Shown here: in pieces, positions 26,340 through 34,538 of the stretch
Numbering within the stretch: position 1 is the stretch's first letter
Layout: each line of letters begins with the position of its first letter
Assembly (NCBI RefSeq): GCF_000814825.1
Contig: NZ_CP009302.1
Coordinates: forward strand, 1,550,001 to 1,614,000
DNA from: Berryella intestinalis
GTDB lineage: Bacteria > Actinomycetota > Coriobacteriia > Coriobacteriales > Eggerthellaceae
Reading direction: 5' to 3'
DNA: 64,000 nucleotides
The notes under the pieces: model-generated
Told to the model about the DNA's origin: nothing
Seen by the model: the letters and a program-made list of their open reading frames with translations, nothing else
Database searches by the model: none
Program-made: the position numbers and the translations under genes

Positions 26340-27662
26340 CTAGGCACCCGGGCGAAGCGAGCTCGTCTCCGAAAGCGACCTGCCCTTGGTCTCGGGCGCG
26401 AAGGCCACCGACAGCACCAGGCCCGAAACCACCAAACCGGCCGCGACCAGCATCGTGGGCCCGATGCCGTAAGCCTGCATGAAAAGAGGCGTGCCGTACG
26501 TCGCCACGATGGTGCCGATGCGCGAAAACGCGATGGCCGTCCCCACCGCCGTCGCCCGCACCTCGGTCGGGAACAGCTCGTTGGGATACAGCCACTGCAA
26601 GATCCCCGGACCCCCGCTGAAAAACGCGTACAGACCGAAAGCGGCCACGATGACCCAGATCGGCGCGTCAGGAAACACCCCCAGCACCGTCAGCCCGACC
26701 GCCATCAGCGCAAGCGATCCGATGAGCAGGGGCCTACGGCCCATCGAATTCAGCCAAAACATCGCCGGAATCGATCCGACCAGGAAAAACAAGCTGACGG
26801 CGCTTTCGCCCAGGATGGCCTCGCGGCCCTGCCCCAGCCCGAAGGCCGCCATGATGTCGGGACCGAAGGTGTATATGGCGTACATGGGGACCACCTGGCA
26901 CAGCGTAAGGATCCCCAGAAACACGATGCGCCCCAGGTAGCCCGGGGAAAACACCTTGCGCATATCCGTCTTCGCCCCCGTGGACTGCGCAGGGAGCGAC
27001 ACGCCTTCGCCGAACACGCTGCGCATCACCGCGGCGGCTTCGTCGGCGCGGCCCTTCTGCGCAAGCCACAGGGGAGACTCGGGGACGTCGTGGCGCCCGA
27101 CGAGCAGCACGATGCAGGGAACGACCGCGCTTCCCAGCATCCACTGCCATCCGTGATCGACGTCGTGTAGGAAGTAGCCCACGAACGCCGCCGCCGTAGC
27201 CCCCAGGTACCAGGCCGCCGAAACCATGCCCATCGAGATGCTCCGATGCCGCTTCGGCGTGAACTCCGCGATCAGCGACGTGGCTATCGGGTAGTCGGCC
27301 CCCACGAACACGCCGATGAGGAACCGCGCGATCACCAGCTGAAGCGGCGTCGAGCAGAGCACGCTCAAAACCGAGAATAGCCCGATCGCCACGATATCGA
27401 CGACGAACATCTTCTTGCGCCCGATGAGGTCGGTGAGGTAGCCCCCTGCGATGGTTCCCACGAAAATACCCAGCAGGACCGAGGCCCCGATGGCCGCGCT
27501 CCAGGTTCCCGTCAGGTCGAACTGCGGTGCGATCTGAGTGAGGGCCACCCCAATGAGGGAGAGCACGTACCCGTCGAGAAACGACCCTCCGCTGGAGAAA
27601 AACGTGATCTTGCGCAGAAACGGCGTCATAGCCGCATCGTCCATGCTTCTCTCTGACGGCAT
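26340..27662 (-). CDS. MFS transporter, metabolite:H+ symporter type
   Basis: 440 aa with about 12 membrane segments. Sugar-porter/organic-acid symporter signatures: GGYLTDLIGRKKMF in loop 2-3, RFLIGVFVGADYPIATSLIAE around TM4-5, ESPLWLAQKGR in the central loop, GRRPLLIG in loop 8-9 and PETKGRSL at the end. The ATG at 27662 has GGGAGG five bases upstream, better than the GTG at 27668. It is the last gene of the cai unit, 24 bases or so after caiC. A substrate such as carnitine, crotonobetaine or gamma-butyrobetaine is inferred from position only; enterobacterial CaiT is a different (BCCT) family. Confidence 0.88.
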   Translation of the reverse strand: MPSERSMDDAAMTPFLRKITFFSSGGSFLDGYVLSLIGVALTQIAPQFDLTGTWSAAIGASVLLGIFVGTIAGGYLTDLIGRKKMFVVDIVAIGLFSVLSVLCSTPLQLVIARFLIGVFVGADYPIATSLIAEFTPKRHRSISMGMVSAAWYLGATAAAFVGYFLHDVDHGWQWMLGSAVVPCIVLLVGRHDVPESPLWLAQKGRADEAAAVMRSVFGEGVSLPAQSTGAKTDMRKVFSPGYLGRIVFLGILTLCQVVPMYAIYTFGPDIMAAFGLGQGREAILGESAVSLFFLVGSIPAMFWLNSMGRRPLLIGSLALMAVGLTVLGVFPDAPIWVIVAAFGLYAFFSGGPGILQWLYPNELFPTEVRATAVGTAIAFSRIGTIVATYGTPLFMQAYGIGPTMLVAAGLVVSGLVLSVAFAPETKGRSLSETSSLRPGA

Positions 27663-27692
27663 ATCCACCTCCCGTTCGACAACGCCGACCGA

Positions 27693-29336
27693 CTAATGCA
27701 AAAGCCTCTTCTCGATCTTCATTGAGCACGTGCGGGGGAAATCGGCGACGATCTGGACGAACGAGGGAACCTTGAAGGCCGCCATGCGCTCTGCGCAAAA
27801 CGACACCACCTCGCCTTCCGTGAGGAAGCGCCCCGCAACCGGCTTCACGAACGCCTTGACCGCTTGGTCGCGAATGGGATCGGGCACTCCGATAACCGCG
27901 GCCTCGTCGATGTCGGGATGCTGCGCCAGCACGCGTTCGATCTCGCTTGCCGAGATGTTCTCTCCCGCGCGCTTGATCATGTTGGACTTGCGGTCCACGA
28001 AGAAGAACCAGCCCTCATCGTCCCGATATCCCTTGTCCCCGGTCCGCATCCATCCATCCGCGGTGAAGGCGCGGGCCGTCTGATCGGGGTCGTCGAAGTA
28101 CCCCCTCATCACGGTGCGGCCCCGCACGCCCAGCACCTGGATCTCGCCCACCTCGTACGCGGCGGCCGGCCTTCCGTCATCGCGCACGATGCGCACTTCG
28201 TAACCCAGGCCGGGACGACCGACGCTGGGCCAGCGGTGCTGACCGGTGGGTGGGTCGGTAAGGACCCATCCCACCGATTCCGTCGATCCGTACGTGTTCG
28301 CAAGCGATACGCGATAGCGCTTCTCGAAGCGCTCCTTCTCGTCGTCCGACACCGCCAGGAAGTACAGCATCGTGCGCAGGCAGTGGTCGCGCTCGGCGGG
28401 ATCGACGGGCTGCAGCAGCAGCGTGCGCAGCATCATGGCGACGCACTGGGTGACCGTAGCCCGATAGCCCCTGATCTGACTCCAGAACCTACGGGCGCTG
28501 TAGCGCTCGACCACGATCAGCGTGGCGCCCGCCGCAAGCACCGGGGTAAGCGCGGCCAGCTGGAAGTTGGAATGGCAGGCCGGCATGGTCGACAGGAGGC
28601 GGTCGTTTTCCCCTAAAGCCACCTCCCACGCCCCGTATACGCCGCTGAACAGCATGTTCGCATGGGTGAGCACAACCCCTTTCGGACAGGCCGTGGTTCC
28701 CGACGTGAACATGATCTCGGCCACGTCGTCGGAAGAAAGGGGCGAAACCTCGCCCAGCTCGGCGGGCTGGGCGGCGCGCGCGCAGTCGAAGTCGGAAAAA
28801 CCATCCCCGACGTCACCGCAAGCGCCGTCACCCGGGAAGCTCTGGCCGCAAGCGGAGAGCGGACCGCTTTCGCAGGTTCGGACCCCTCCCTCGCACCCGT
28901 CGCCTCCCCGACGGGCGATGAGCACCCTTTCGGGAGCGATCGCCCGCCGGTCGCAAAGGTCGCGGTAGATCCCCGCGAAGGCCCCTTCGGCCACCGCAAA
29001 GGTCGCACCCGTGCGCTCGAGAGCGTAAGCCACCTCGTCGGCCAGGTACTGCTCGTTCATCGGGACCATGACGGCCCCTATCTTCGCCAAGCCGAACAGG
29101 CACATGATGAACTCGGGACAGGTGCGCATCTGCACGGCGACCCGCTCTTCGCGCTCGACGCCCAACGATAGGAAGAGGTTCGCCGTGCGGTCGATCTCCC
29201 GGTTGAAGGCGCGGTAGGTGTAGGTCCGCTCGCTTCCCCACCGGTCTTGGAAAACGAGGAACTCCCGATCGCCGCAGTCGCGCTCGAGCCTGTCCCACAG
29301 GCTTCTCAGCGTATCGTTTCCCACGATGTCGGCCAC
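27693..29336 (-). CDS. caiC: Carnitine/crotonobetaine-CoA ligase-like AMP-binding enzyme (CaiC)
   Basis: 547 aa. ATP-dependent acyl-CoA ligase of the ANL superfamily: P-loop-like IMFTSGTTACPKGVVLTHAN, NTYGSTESVGW (A5), GWMRTGDKGYRDDEGWFFFVDRKSNMI split over A7-A8, GENISASEIE and C-terminal lysine region GRFLTEGEVVSFC with PRTCSMKIEKR. The start is GTG at 29336 with GGGGAG close upstream. CaiC primes the pathway by making the first CoA thioester, which CaiB then recycles. Between residues about 165-200 there is a Cys/Gly-rich insertion not typical of CaiC. General fatty-acid CoA ligase is the alternative. Confidence 0.87.
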   Translation of the reverse strand: MADIVGNDTLRSLWDRLERDCGDREFLVFQDRWGSERTYTYRAFNREIDRTANLFLSLGVEREERVAVQMRTCPEFIMCLFGLAKIGAVMVPMNEQYLADEVAYALERTGATFAVAEGAFAGIYRDLCDRRAIAPERVLIARRGGDGCEGGVRTCESGPLSACGQSFPGDGACGDVGDGFSDFDCARAAQPAELGEVSPLSSDDVAEIMFTSGTTACPKGVVLTHANMLFSGVYGAWEVALGENDRLLSTMPACHSNFQLAALTPVLAAGATLIVVERYSARRFWSQIRGYRATVTQCVAMMLRTLLLQPVDPAERDHCLRTMLYFLAVSDDEKERFEKRYRVSLANTYGSTESVGWVLTDPPTGQHRWPSVGRPGLGYEVRIVRDDGRPAAAYEVGEIQVLGVRGRTVMRGYFDDPDQTARAFTADGWMRTGDKGYRDDEGWFFFVDRKSNMIKRAGENISASEIERVLAQHPDIDEAAVIGVPDPIRDQAVKAFVKPVAGRFLTEGEVVSFCAERMAAFKVPSFVQIVADFPRTCSMKIEKRLLH

Positions 29337-29391
29337 GACTCCCCTTCCTTTCGCACCCTGCCCCCAGCCGATAAGAACCGCCCGCGCGGCC

Positions 29392-30606
29392 CTATTCGCC
29401 GATCTTGACCACGCCGGCCTCGGCCAGCTCGTCGATGCGCTCGCGCGTGTAGCCCAGCTTCGTCATCACGTCGACGGTGTCTCCGCCCTGCGGGGGCATC
29501 GGGCGCCAGATGCGGCCGGGATTGTTCTTGAACTTCGGGAACACCCCCAGGCCATGGAAGGTGTCGCCGTCGGCCGTCTCCCAATCGACCCAGGTCCCGC
29601 GCAGCTTGAGGTGCTCTTCTTCCACGAGGTCTTCCATATCGTTGACCACCTGGGCCGCAATGCGGTGCTCGGCGAAGTCCCGCTCGATGTCGTACTTGGA
29701 GTTCTCCAGGCAAAACGCCTCGAACGCGCGCTGGATCTCGTCGGCATGCGGGTTGGACAGCCACAGGCCCGACGTGTCCTCGGGGATGGCCTCGGTGCCC
29801 CACAGGTGCCCCAGGCCGATGGTCTCGAGGAAGTACTTGTTCTGGTCGACGCCGTACAGGCACACGCCCAAAAAGCCGTCTTTGCACTTGAACTCGCCGA
29901 TACCGCACAGGTTCTGGTTGCGCGCGCCGGGACGGGGCCACTTGATGCCCTCGTTCAGGTAATCGACCAGGTAGTACTGGCCGATGGCGAGCAGCGTCTC
30001 GTGCATGGCCAGGTCGATGGATTCGCCCTGGCCGCTCTTCTCGGCCTTGTACAGGGCGGACAGCGCCGACGAGGCGATCATGAGCGTGTTGAAGTAGTCG
30101 CCGGCGTACGGCCCGGGAAGCATCGGCTGCTCTTCGGTGCCGTTCTGCATGATGATGCCGGAATACGCCATGACCGTCAGATCGTAGGCGGCGCGCTTGA
30201 CCATCTTCGGGTCGCCTTCCTGGCCGAAGCCGGAGACGTGCACGATGACCATCTTCGGGTTCAGCTCCCACAGGACCTCGTCAGTGATGCCCTTGCGGGC
30301 CCAGGTCCCGCCCTTCGAGGCCTCCATGAAGATGTCGGCGTCCCGAACCAGGTCGAAGAACACCTTCTTGCCCTCGTCGGAGAAGTAGTTCAGCGCGACC
30401 GAGCGCTGGTTGCGGCGCTCCGCCTGCTTGATGTAGGCGGTGTCGCGGATGGTGTCGCCCGCGCCCGTGTTCTCCAGCCAGATGACGTCGGCACCCCAAT
30501 CGGCCAGCAGGTCGGCCGCCTTGGGGCAGGCCAGTTCGACGGCCGCGTACACCACCTTCACGCCGTCGAGCGGCCCGTAGGACGGTTTCTCGGTGGGAAT
30601 CGCCAT
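29392..30606 (-). CDS. caiB: L-carnitine/crotonobetainyl-CoA:gamma-butyrobetaine CoA-transferase CaiB
   Basis: 404 aa from the ATG at 30606 (AGGAGG nine bases upstream). Family III CoA-transferase moving CoA between carnitine, crotonobetaine and gamma-butyrobetaine. Resemblance to E. coli CaiB is extensive: GPLDGVKVVYAAVELA, ADWGADVIWLENTGAGDTIR, DIFMEASKGGTWARKGITDE, HVSGFGQ, and PKFKNNPGRIWRPMP near the end. The catalytic aspartate is in PGPYAGDYF (D170; D169 in E. coli). Preceded by caiA across a hairpin and followed by caiC. Confidence 0.95.
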   Translation of the reverse strand: MAIPTEKPSYGPLDGVKVVYAAVELACPKAADLLADWGADVIWLENTGAGDTIRDTAYIKQAERRNQRSVALNYFSDEGKKVFFDLVRDADIFMEASKGGTWARKGITDEVLWELNPKMVIVHVSGFGQEGDPKMVKRAAYDLTVMAYSGIIMQNGTEEQPMLPGPYAGDYFNTLMIASSALSALYKAEKSGQGESIDLAMHETLLAIGQYYLVDYLNEGIKWPRPGARNQNLCGIGEFKCKDGFLGVCLYGVDQNKYFLETIGLGHLWGTEAIPEDTSGLWLSNPHADEIQRAFEAFCLENSKYDIERDFAEHRIAAQVVNDMEDLVEEEHLKLRGTWVDWETADGDTFHGLGVFPKFKNNPGRIWRPMPPQGGDTVDVMTKLGYTRERIDELAEAGVVKIGE

Positions 30607-30674
30607 GGTTTCAGTCCTCCTGTTCGTCTGAGATGGGCGGATGCCCTCGCGCATCCGCTCGGAAGAAGCCGCGC

Positions 30675-30706
30675 GCCGGCCCCGAGGCGCCGTGCTCGGG
30701 GCCGGC
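30675..30706 (-). terminator. Strong intercistronic hairpin between caiA and caiB
   Basis: A 12-bp perfect stem (GCCGGCCCCGAG 30675-30686 with 30695-30706) with an 8-base loop lies 12 bases past the caiA stop and about 70 bases before the caiB start. It is not followed by a T run (GCGCGGCTTCTTCC on the minus strand), so it may stabilise the upstream mRNA or attenuate rather than terminate. Confidence 0.5.
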
Positions 30707-30717
30707 CGGCGGCGGTT

Positions 30718-31866
30718 TTACTGGCGGTACTTGAGGGACGCGCCCTTGGACGTGGCGAGGATCATCATCTCGTCGGTGCCGCCCGAGACGCGATCGACGC
30801 GCAGGTCGCGCCAGATGCGGTTGATGCGGTGCTCACTTGCCACGGCGATGCCGGCCATGATCTGCATGGCGTCGTCGGTCACCTCGAACGCGGCGTTGGC
30901 GCAGTAGTACTTGCACATGGCCGCGGCGGCCGGGTCGAAGTCTCCCCCGTTGTTGTCGGCGTTCCACGCGGCTTCGTACAGCATGTTCTTCATGTTCGTC
31001 AGCTTGATGCACATCTCGGTGATCTTGAGCTGGTTCAGCTGGAACCTGCCGATGGGCTTGCCGAACGCCGTGCGCGTGTTGGAGTGCTTCATGGCGTCCT
31101 CGAAAGCGCAGATGGCGGTGCCGTAGTCGCACGCACCCACCAGCCAGCGCTCGAAGTTGAAGTCGGAGACGCCGCGCATGAAGCCGTTGCCCTCTTTCCC
31201 GAAGATGTCCTTCTCCTCGAGCTCGACGTCGTCTAGGTACACCTCGCAGCAGCTGTCCATGCGCAGCCCCAGCTTGGTGAGGGGGGACAGCCTCACCCCC
31301 GGCTTGGACATATCGACGAAGAACTCGGTGAACATCGAGGGATCGTCAGCGTTTTTCGCCATGATGACCAGGTACTTCACACCCGCCGACGAAGTGATGA
31401 AGGTCTTGGTGCCGCTCAAGTATATCTTGCCGTTCTCGCGCCGGTACGTGGTGGCGAGCGCTCCCACGTCGGAGCCCGCGCCCGGCTCGGTACAGGCCGA
31501 GTTCCAGATCTGCTCGCCCGAGCCCAGCGTCGACATCACGGCCTCGATCTGCTCCTCGCTGCCCTCGCGGATGATCGTCTCGAAGCCGGGAAGCTGGTAC
31601 AGGACATAGGTGGGCGCGCCGTATCGGCCCAGCACCTCGTACACGGCCATCAGCGTCACGCACGGCTGTTCGAGCCCCAGACCGCCGTGGCTTTCGGGAA
31701 GCATGATCTGGTCGAATCCCAGATCGCACAGGCCCTTCACCCAGCGAAGCGGGTACTCGTGCTTCTCGTCGCACTCGTGGAAGTACGTTTCCCAGTTCTC
31801 GCTTTCCATATAGGTGCGGTAGCTCTCGACGATCAGCTCTTGCTCGTCGGTCAGTTTGAAATCCAT
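30718..31866 (-). CDS. caiA: Crotonobetainyl-CoA reductase CaiA
   Basis: 382 aa. Acyl-CoA dehydrogenase-fold flavoprotein that reduces crotonobetainyl-CoA to gamma-butyrobetainyl-CoA with electrons from FixABCX. Near-identical stretches to E. coli CaiA include [83 protein letters not shown] and [18 protein letters not shown] 31866 is chosen because AAGGAGG stands six bases upstream; the ATG at 31872 touches the ribosome site. Third gene of the minus-strand unit. Confidence 0.96.
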   Translation of the reverse strand: MDFKLTDEQELIVESYRTYMESENWETYFHECDEKHEYPLRWVKGLCDLGFDQIMLPESHGGLGLEQPCVTLMAVYEVLGRYGAPTYVLYQLPGFETIIREGSEEQIEAVMSTLGSGEQIWNSACTEPGAGSDVGALATTYRRENGKIYLSGTKTFITSSAGVKYLVIMAKNADDPSMFTEFFVDMSKPGVRLSPLTKLGLRMDSCCEVYLDDVELEEKDIFGKEGNGFMRGVSDFNFERWLVGACDYGTAICAFEDAMKHSNTRTAFGKPIGRFQLNQLKITEMCIKLTNMKNMLYEAAWNADNNGGDFDPAAAAMCKYYCANAAFEVTDDAMQIMAGIAVASEHRINRIWRDLRVDRVSGGTDEMMILATSKGASLKYRQ

Positions 31867-31926
31867 AACCATCCTCCTTGCAGGCGCTCGCTTGGCGCAA
31901 TCCCCGCGAAGCGAGCTCGGATACCT

Positions 31927-32922
31927 TTACAGCCCCAGATGCCGGCGGTAGAACGCGGCGCCGTTTCCCAGCGCCTCGTTCGCCGCGTCGAGCATCTTGG
32001 TGTAGTGCAGAAACGCGTGGATAACCCCTTCGAACACCTCGTAGCGGTGCGGGATGCCGTACTGGTCGCATATGGCGGCCAGCGTCGCGCTGTCGTCGCG
32101 CAGCGGGTCGAACTCGGCGGCCGCTATGTAGCAGGCCGGCATGTCGCGGGTCAGGTCGTTGAGGAACAGGTTCGCGTACGGGCTCTTCTGCAGATCGGAC
32201 GGATCGTCTGCGTACATCTGCATGTAGAACCGCCAGTCCTCTTCGGTAAGCCCGTCCCACGGCCCGCCCAGAAGGCGCATCGACGACGAATCGGCCAGGC
32301 CGAACCAGCCGTAGTACAGAAGCAGGCACTTCACGAACTCGCTTGAGCCCAGCTCCTCGCGCAGGTACATCGTCGCGGCGAGGCTGAGGTGCGCGCCGCC
32401 GGAATCCCCCGCGAACGAAAGCGCGTCCCCGTCGATCCCGTGGGCGCCGCCCTGCTCGTGCAGGTACGACGCGACGGCCGCGGTCTCGCGCACCGCGCTG
32501 GGAAACTTCGACTCCGGGGAGAGCCGGTAGTCCACCGCGACCACCGCGACCCCGGTCTTCTGGGCGAGGATGCGGCAGATGCGGTCGTGCGTGTCGAGGT
32601 TGCCCAGCACGAACCCGCCTCCATGGACGTACACGATGGCCGGGCTTTCGGGCCGGCCCGCCGCCGAAGCGGCGGCACGGCCCTCGGTGGGATAGTAGAA
32701 GCGCACGGGGATCGGGCCGAAGGGCCCTTCCACGGTCCCGTCCGCCTTCAGGGCCATGCGCGGCCCTCCCTCGACCCAGTGCGCGCGCCCGGCGACGTAG
32801 TTCGCGCGCATGGCCTCGAAGCCGACGCTGGTGTCGTTCGCGTCGCCCGCCAGCTCGCTTTCCTTCGCAAGCACCGCCTTCATCTGCGGGCTTATGAGCG
32901 AGAGGACGTCGAGTTTGTTCAT
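31927..32922 (-). CDS. Alpha/beta-hydrolase esterase, hormone-sensitive-lipase family
   Basis: 331 aa. Oxyanion-hole motif YVHGGGFVLGN near residue 98, nucleophile elbow FAGDSGGAHLS near residue 167, catalytic Asp in AEFDPLRDD near residue 270 and His in GVIHAFLHY near residue 300: the full HSL/acetyl-esterase triad is present and no signal peptide is seen, so it is cytoplasmic. It sits between the MFS gene (9-base gap) and caiA in the same transcript. HSL-family enzymes cleave short acyl esters; hydrolysis of acylcarnitines to release carnitine is an attractive but unproven role. Confidence 0.9.
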   Translation of the reverse strand: MNKLDVLSLISPQMKAVLAKESELAGDANDTSVGFEAMRANYVAGRAHWVEGGPRMALKADGTVEGPFGPIPVRFYYPTEGRAAASAAGRPESPAIVYVHGGGFVLGNLDTHDRICRILAQKTGVAVVAVDYRLSPESKFPSAVRETAAVASYLHEQGGAHGIDGDALSFAGDSGGAHLSLAATMYLREELGSSEFVKCLLLYYGWFGLADSSSMRLLGGPWDGLTEEDWRFYMQMYADDPSDLQKSPYANLFLNDLTRDMPACYIAAAEFDPLRDDSATLAAICDQYGIPHRYEVFEGVIHAFLHYTKMLDAANEALGNGAAFYRRHLGL

Positions 32923-32931
32923 GGCGTCCCC

Positions 32932-34242
32932 TTAGGATGCGTCGGCGGCAGACGGCGCCTCGGCCGCGGGCTCCTCGCAGCGGCGCTTCTTCATCGTGCG
33001 GAGCATCATGGCCAAACAGACGCAGCCGATCGCGCCGAACATGATCTCGAAGCCGAAGATGCTCTGGAACGCCGCGGTGCCCTGGGCGTCGATCATGCTG
33101 CCGTACCACGTGTGGATGAACACGTCGGGCAGAAAGCCGATGACCGAGAGGATGCCGGTGGCGGTGCCGAAGATCGACATCGGGATCTTCACCTCGGACA
33201 GCGGGGACGATCCGATGGAGAACGCACCGTAGGTGGCGAACCCGAACACCACCACCAGAACCGTGGCGACCATGACGCCGGCAGGATCCTGCGGCAGAAG
33301 GAGGAACCCGCCCAGAATGGCGATGGACAACACGAGGCCTCCCAGAATGGCCTTCGAGGGGCTCTTGATGCGCGTGGCGATCCAGCCGACCACCGGGCCC
33401 GCGATAAGGCCGATGCCGTACGTGCGGATGAGGCCGGTCACGTTGACCAGGTTGCCGTCTGCGCTGAAGCACTGCGTGAGGTAGGGCGTGGTGTAGGTGG
33501 CTCCCTGGTAGACGGCGTACACGCAGAAGTAGGCGACGCAGGCCCACAGAACGCCCGGATGCTTGACCGCAGTCGCCGCCTCCTTGAGGCTGAACAGCTT
33601 GGCGTCCTTGTTGATCTCGCCTTTGAAGTCGGGGATCAGGAAGTACGAGGCGACGCCCAGAAGGGCGATCATGACGCCCAGGAACACGAGCATGGCCTGC
33701 ACGCCCAGAGAGCCGGAGATGGCGGCCACGATGGCGACGTTGACCAGGCCGACGATCAGTCCGGTCACGCCGTAGATCGAATAGCTGATGCCGATCTTGG
33801 AGGCGTACTCGTTCTCCTCGCAGCACAGGCGGATCACCTTGAAGCGCGTTCCCCACCACACCAGGATGGACGTGATGCCCATCAGCACGAACAGCACGAG
33901 GCACACCTGGACGGACGGCAGCGTCGCGTACACGAACACCAGCACCGCCGTGGCGATGAATCCCACCCATGCCAGCGTGCGCATGCGGAACTTGTCGGCC
34001 ACGATCCCGGAGGGCAGGTAGCATATCAGGGCGGCCAGACCGTACGCCGACACCATCAGGCCGAGGTCGGCGTTGGAGCAGCCGAGCGCCTGCATCAGGG
34101 GATCGTAGAACACGCTTTTCAGGTACATCGGCGCGTAGATGATGGACGACCCCATGGAAATGAGCACGACGAGCGCCCATTTGTGGAGCTTGGAGAGATC
34201 CTTGTACGTAACCTCTCCCTTGCTCTTGGCAAGCAGTGACAT
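32932..34242 (-). CDS. MFS transporter, first gene of the cai unit
   Basis: 436 aa from the ATG at 34242 (GGAAGGAAG upstream), about 12 hydrophobic segments, with C-terminal Arg/Lys then Ala/Glu-rich tail. Features such as LPSGIVADKFRMRTLAWVGF in loop 2-3 and the GISYSIYGVTG segment place it in the broad oxalate/formate or glycerol-phosphate-type MFS group; I cannot assign the substrate. It leads the minus-strand unit with the esterase and caiABC and is divergent from the membrane LuxR regulator, so carnitine-type import, or exchange with gamma-butyrobetaine, is likely (inference). Confidence 0.87.
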   Translation of the reverse strand: MSLLAKSKGEVTYKDLSKLHKWALVVLISMGSSIIYAPMYLKSVFYDPLMQALGCSNADLGLMVSAYGLAALICYLPSGIVADKFRMRTLAWVGFIATAVLVFVYATLPSVQVCLVLFVLMGITSILVWWGTRFKVIRLCCEENEYASKIGISYSIYGVTGLIVGLVNVAIVAAISGSLGVQAMLVFLGVMIALLGVASYFLIPDFKGEINKDAKLFSLKEAATAVKHPGVLWACVAYFCVYAVYQGATYTTPYLTQCFSADGNLVNVTGLIRTYGIGLIAGPVVGWIATRIKSPSKAILGGLVLSIAILGGFLLLPQDPAGVMVATVLVVVFGFATYGAFSIGSSPLSEVKIPMSIFGTATGILSVIGFLPDVFIHTWYGSMIDAQGTAAFQSIFGFEIMFGAIGCVCLAMMLRTMKKRRCEEPAAEAPSAADAS

Positions 34243-34354
34243 CTTCCTTCCTTTCTCCTTACGTTCGCCCAGCACCCTTACCGTCCGCCGCGCTTCGCGG
34301 CATGCGGCCCCAAGCCGGACTATGGGGCTGATTCTGCTCAGGGGAAGTTTGCTT

Positions 34355-34370
34355 GCCATCGCAAAATGGC
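34355..34370. promoter_or_regulatory. Candidate operator in the luxR/cai divergent region
   Basis: An inverted repeat GCCAT-N6-ATGGC covers 34355-34370, with CATCGCAA (34357-34364) inside it. The same octamer occurs twice in the fixA/caiD gap. The whole gap 34243-34538 separates the MFS/cai unit from the LuxR gene; no clear promoter hexamers could be fixed, and nothing else was recognised in it. Confidence 0.4.
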
Positions 34371-34538
34371 CACTAATTACCCGAATACTCATTTTCTTGC
34401 GAGGACTTCATGATTCGTTGGTGATAAGTTTCGGGGCATAGTGACCAGGCAGCCGACATCGGCTTTCCTTCTAAATCCCAGCAGATCATCGCGATCGCTA
34501 GCCCCTGCAATCGAGACAGAGAAAAGAGGGTCGCCTTC

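Noticed and set aside
31346-34180. A 944-codon minus-strand open frame over caiA, the esterase and the MFS gene
   Set aside because: Shadow of three well-supported genes in another frame; no family motifs.
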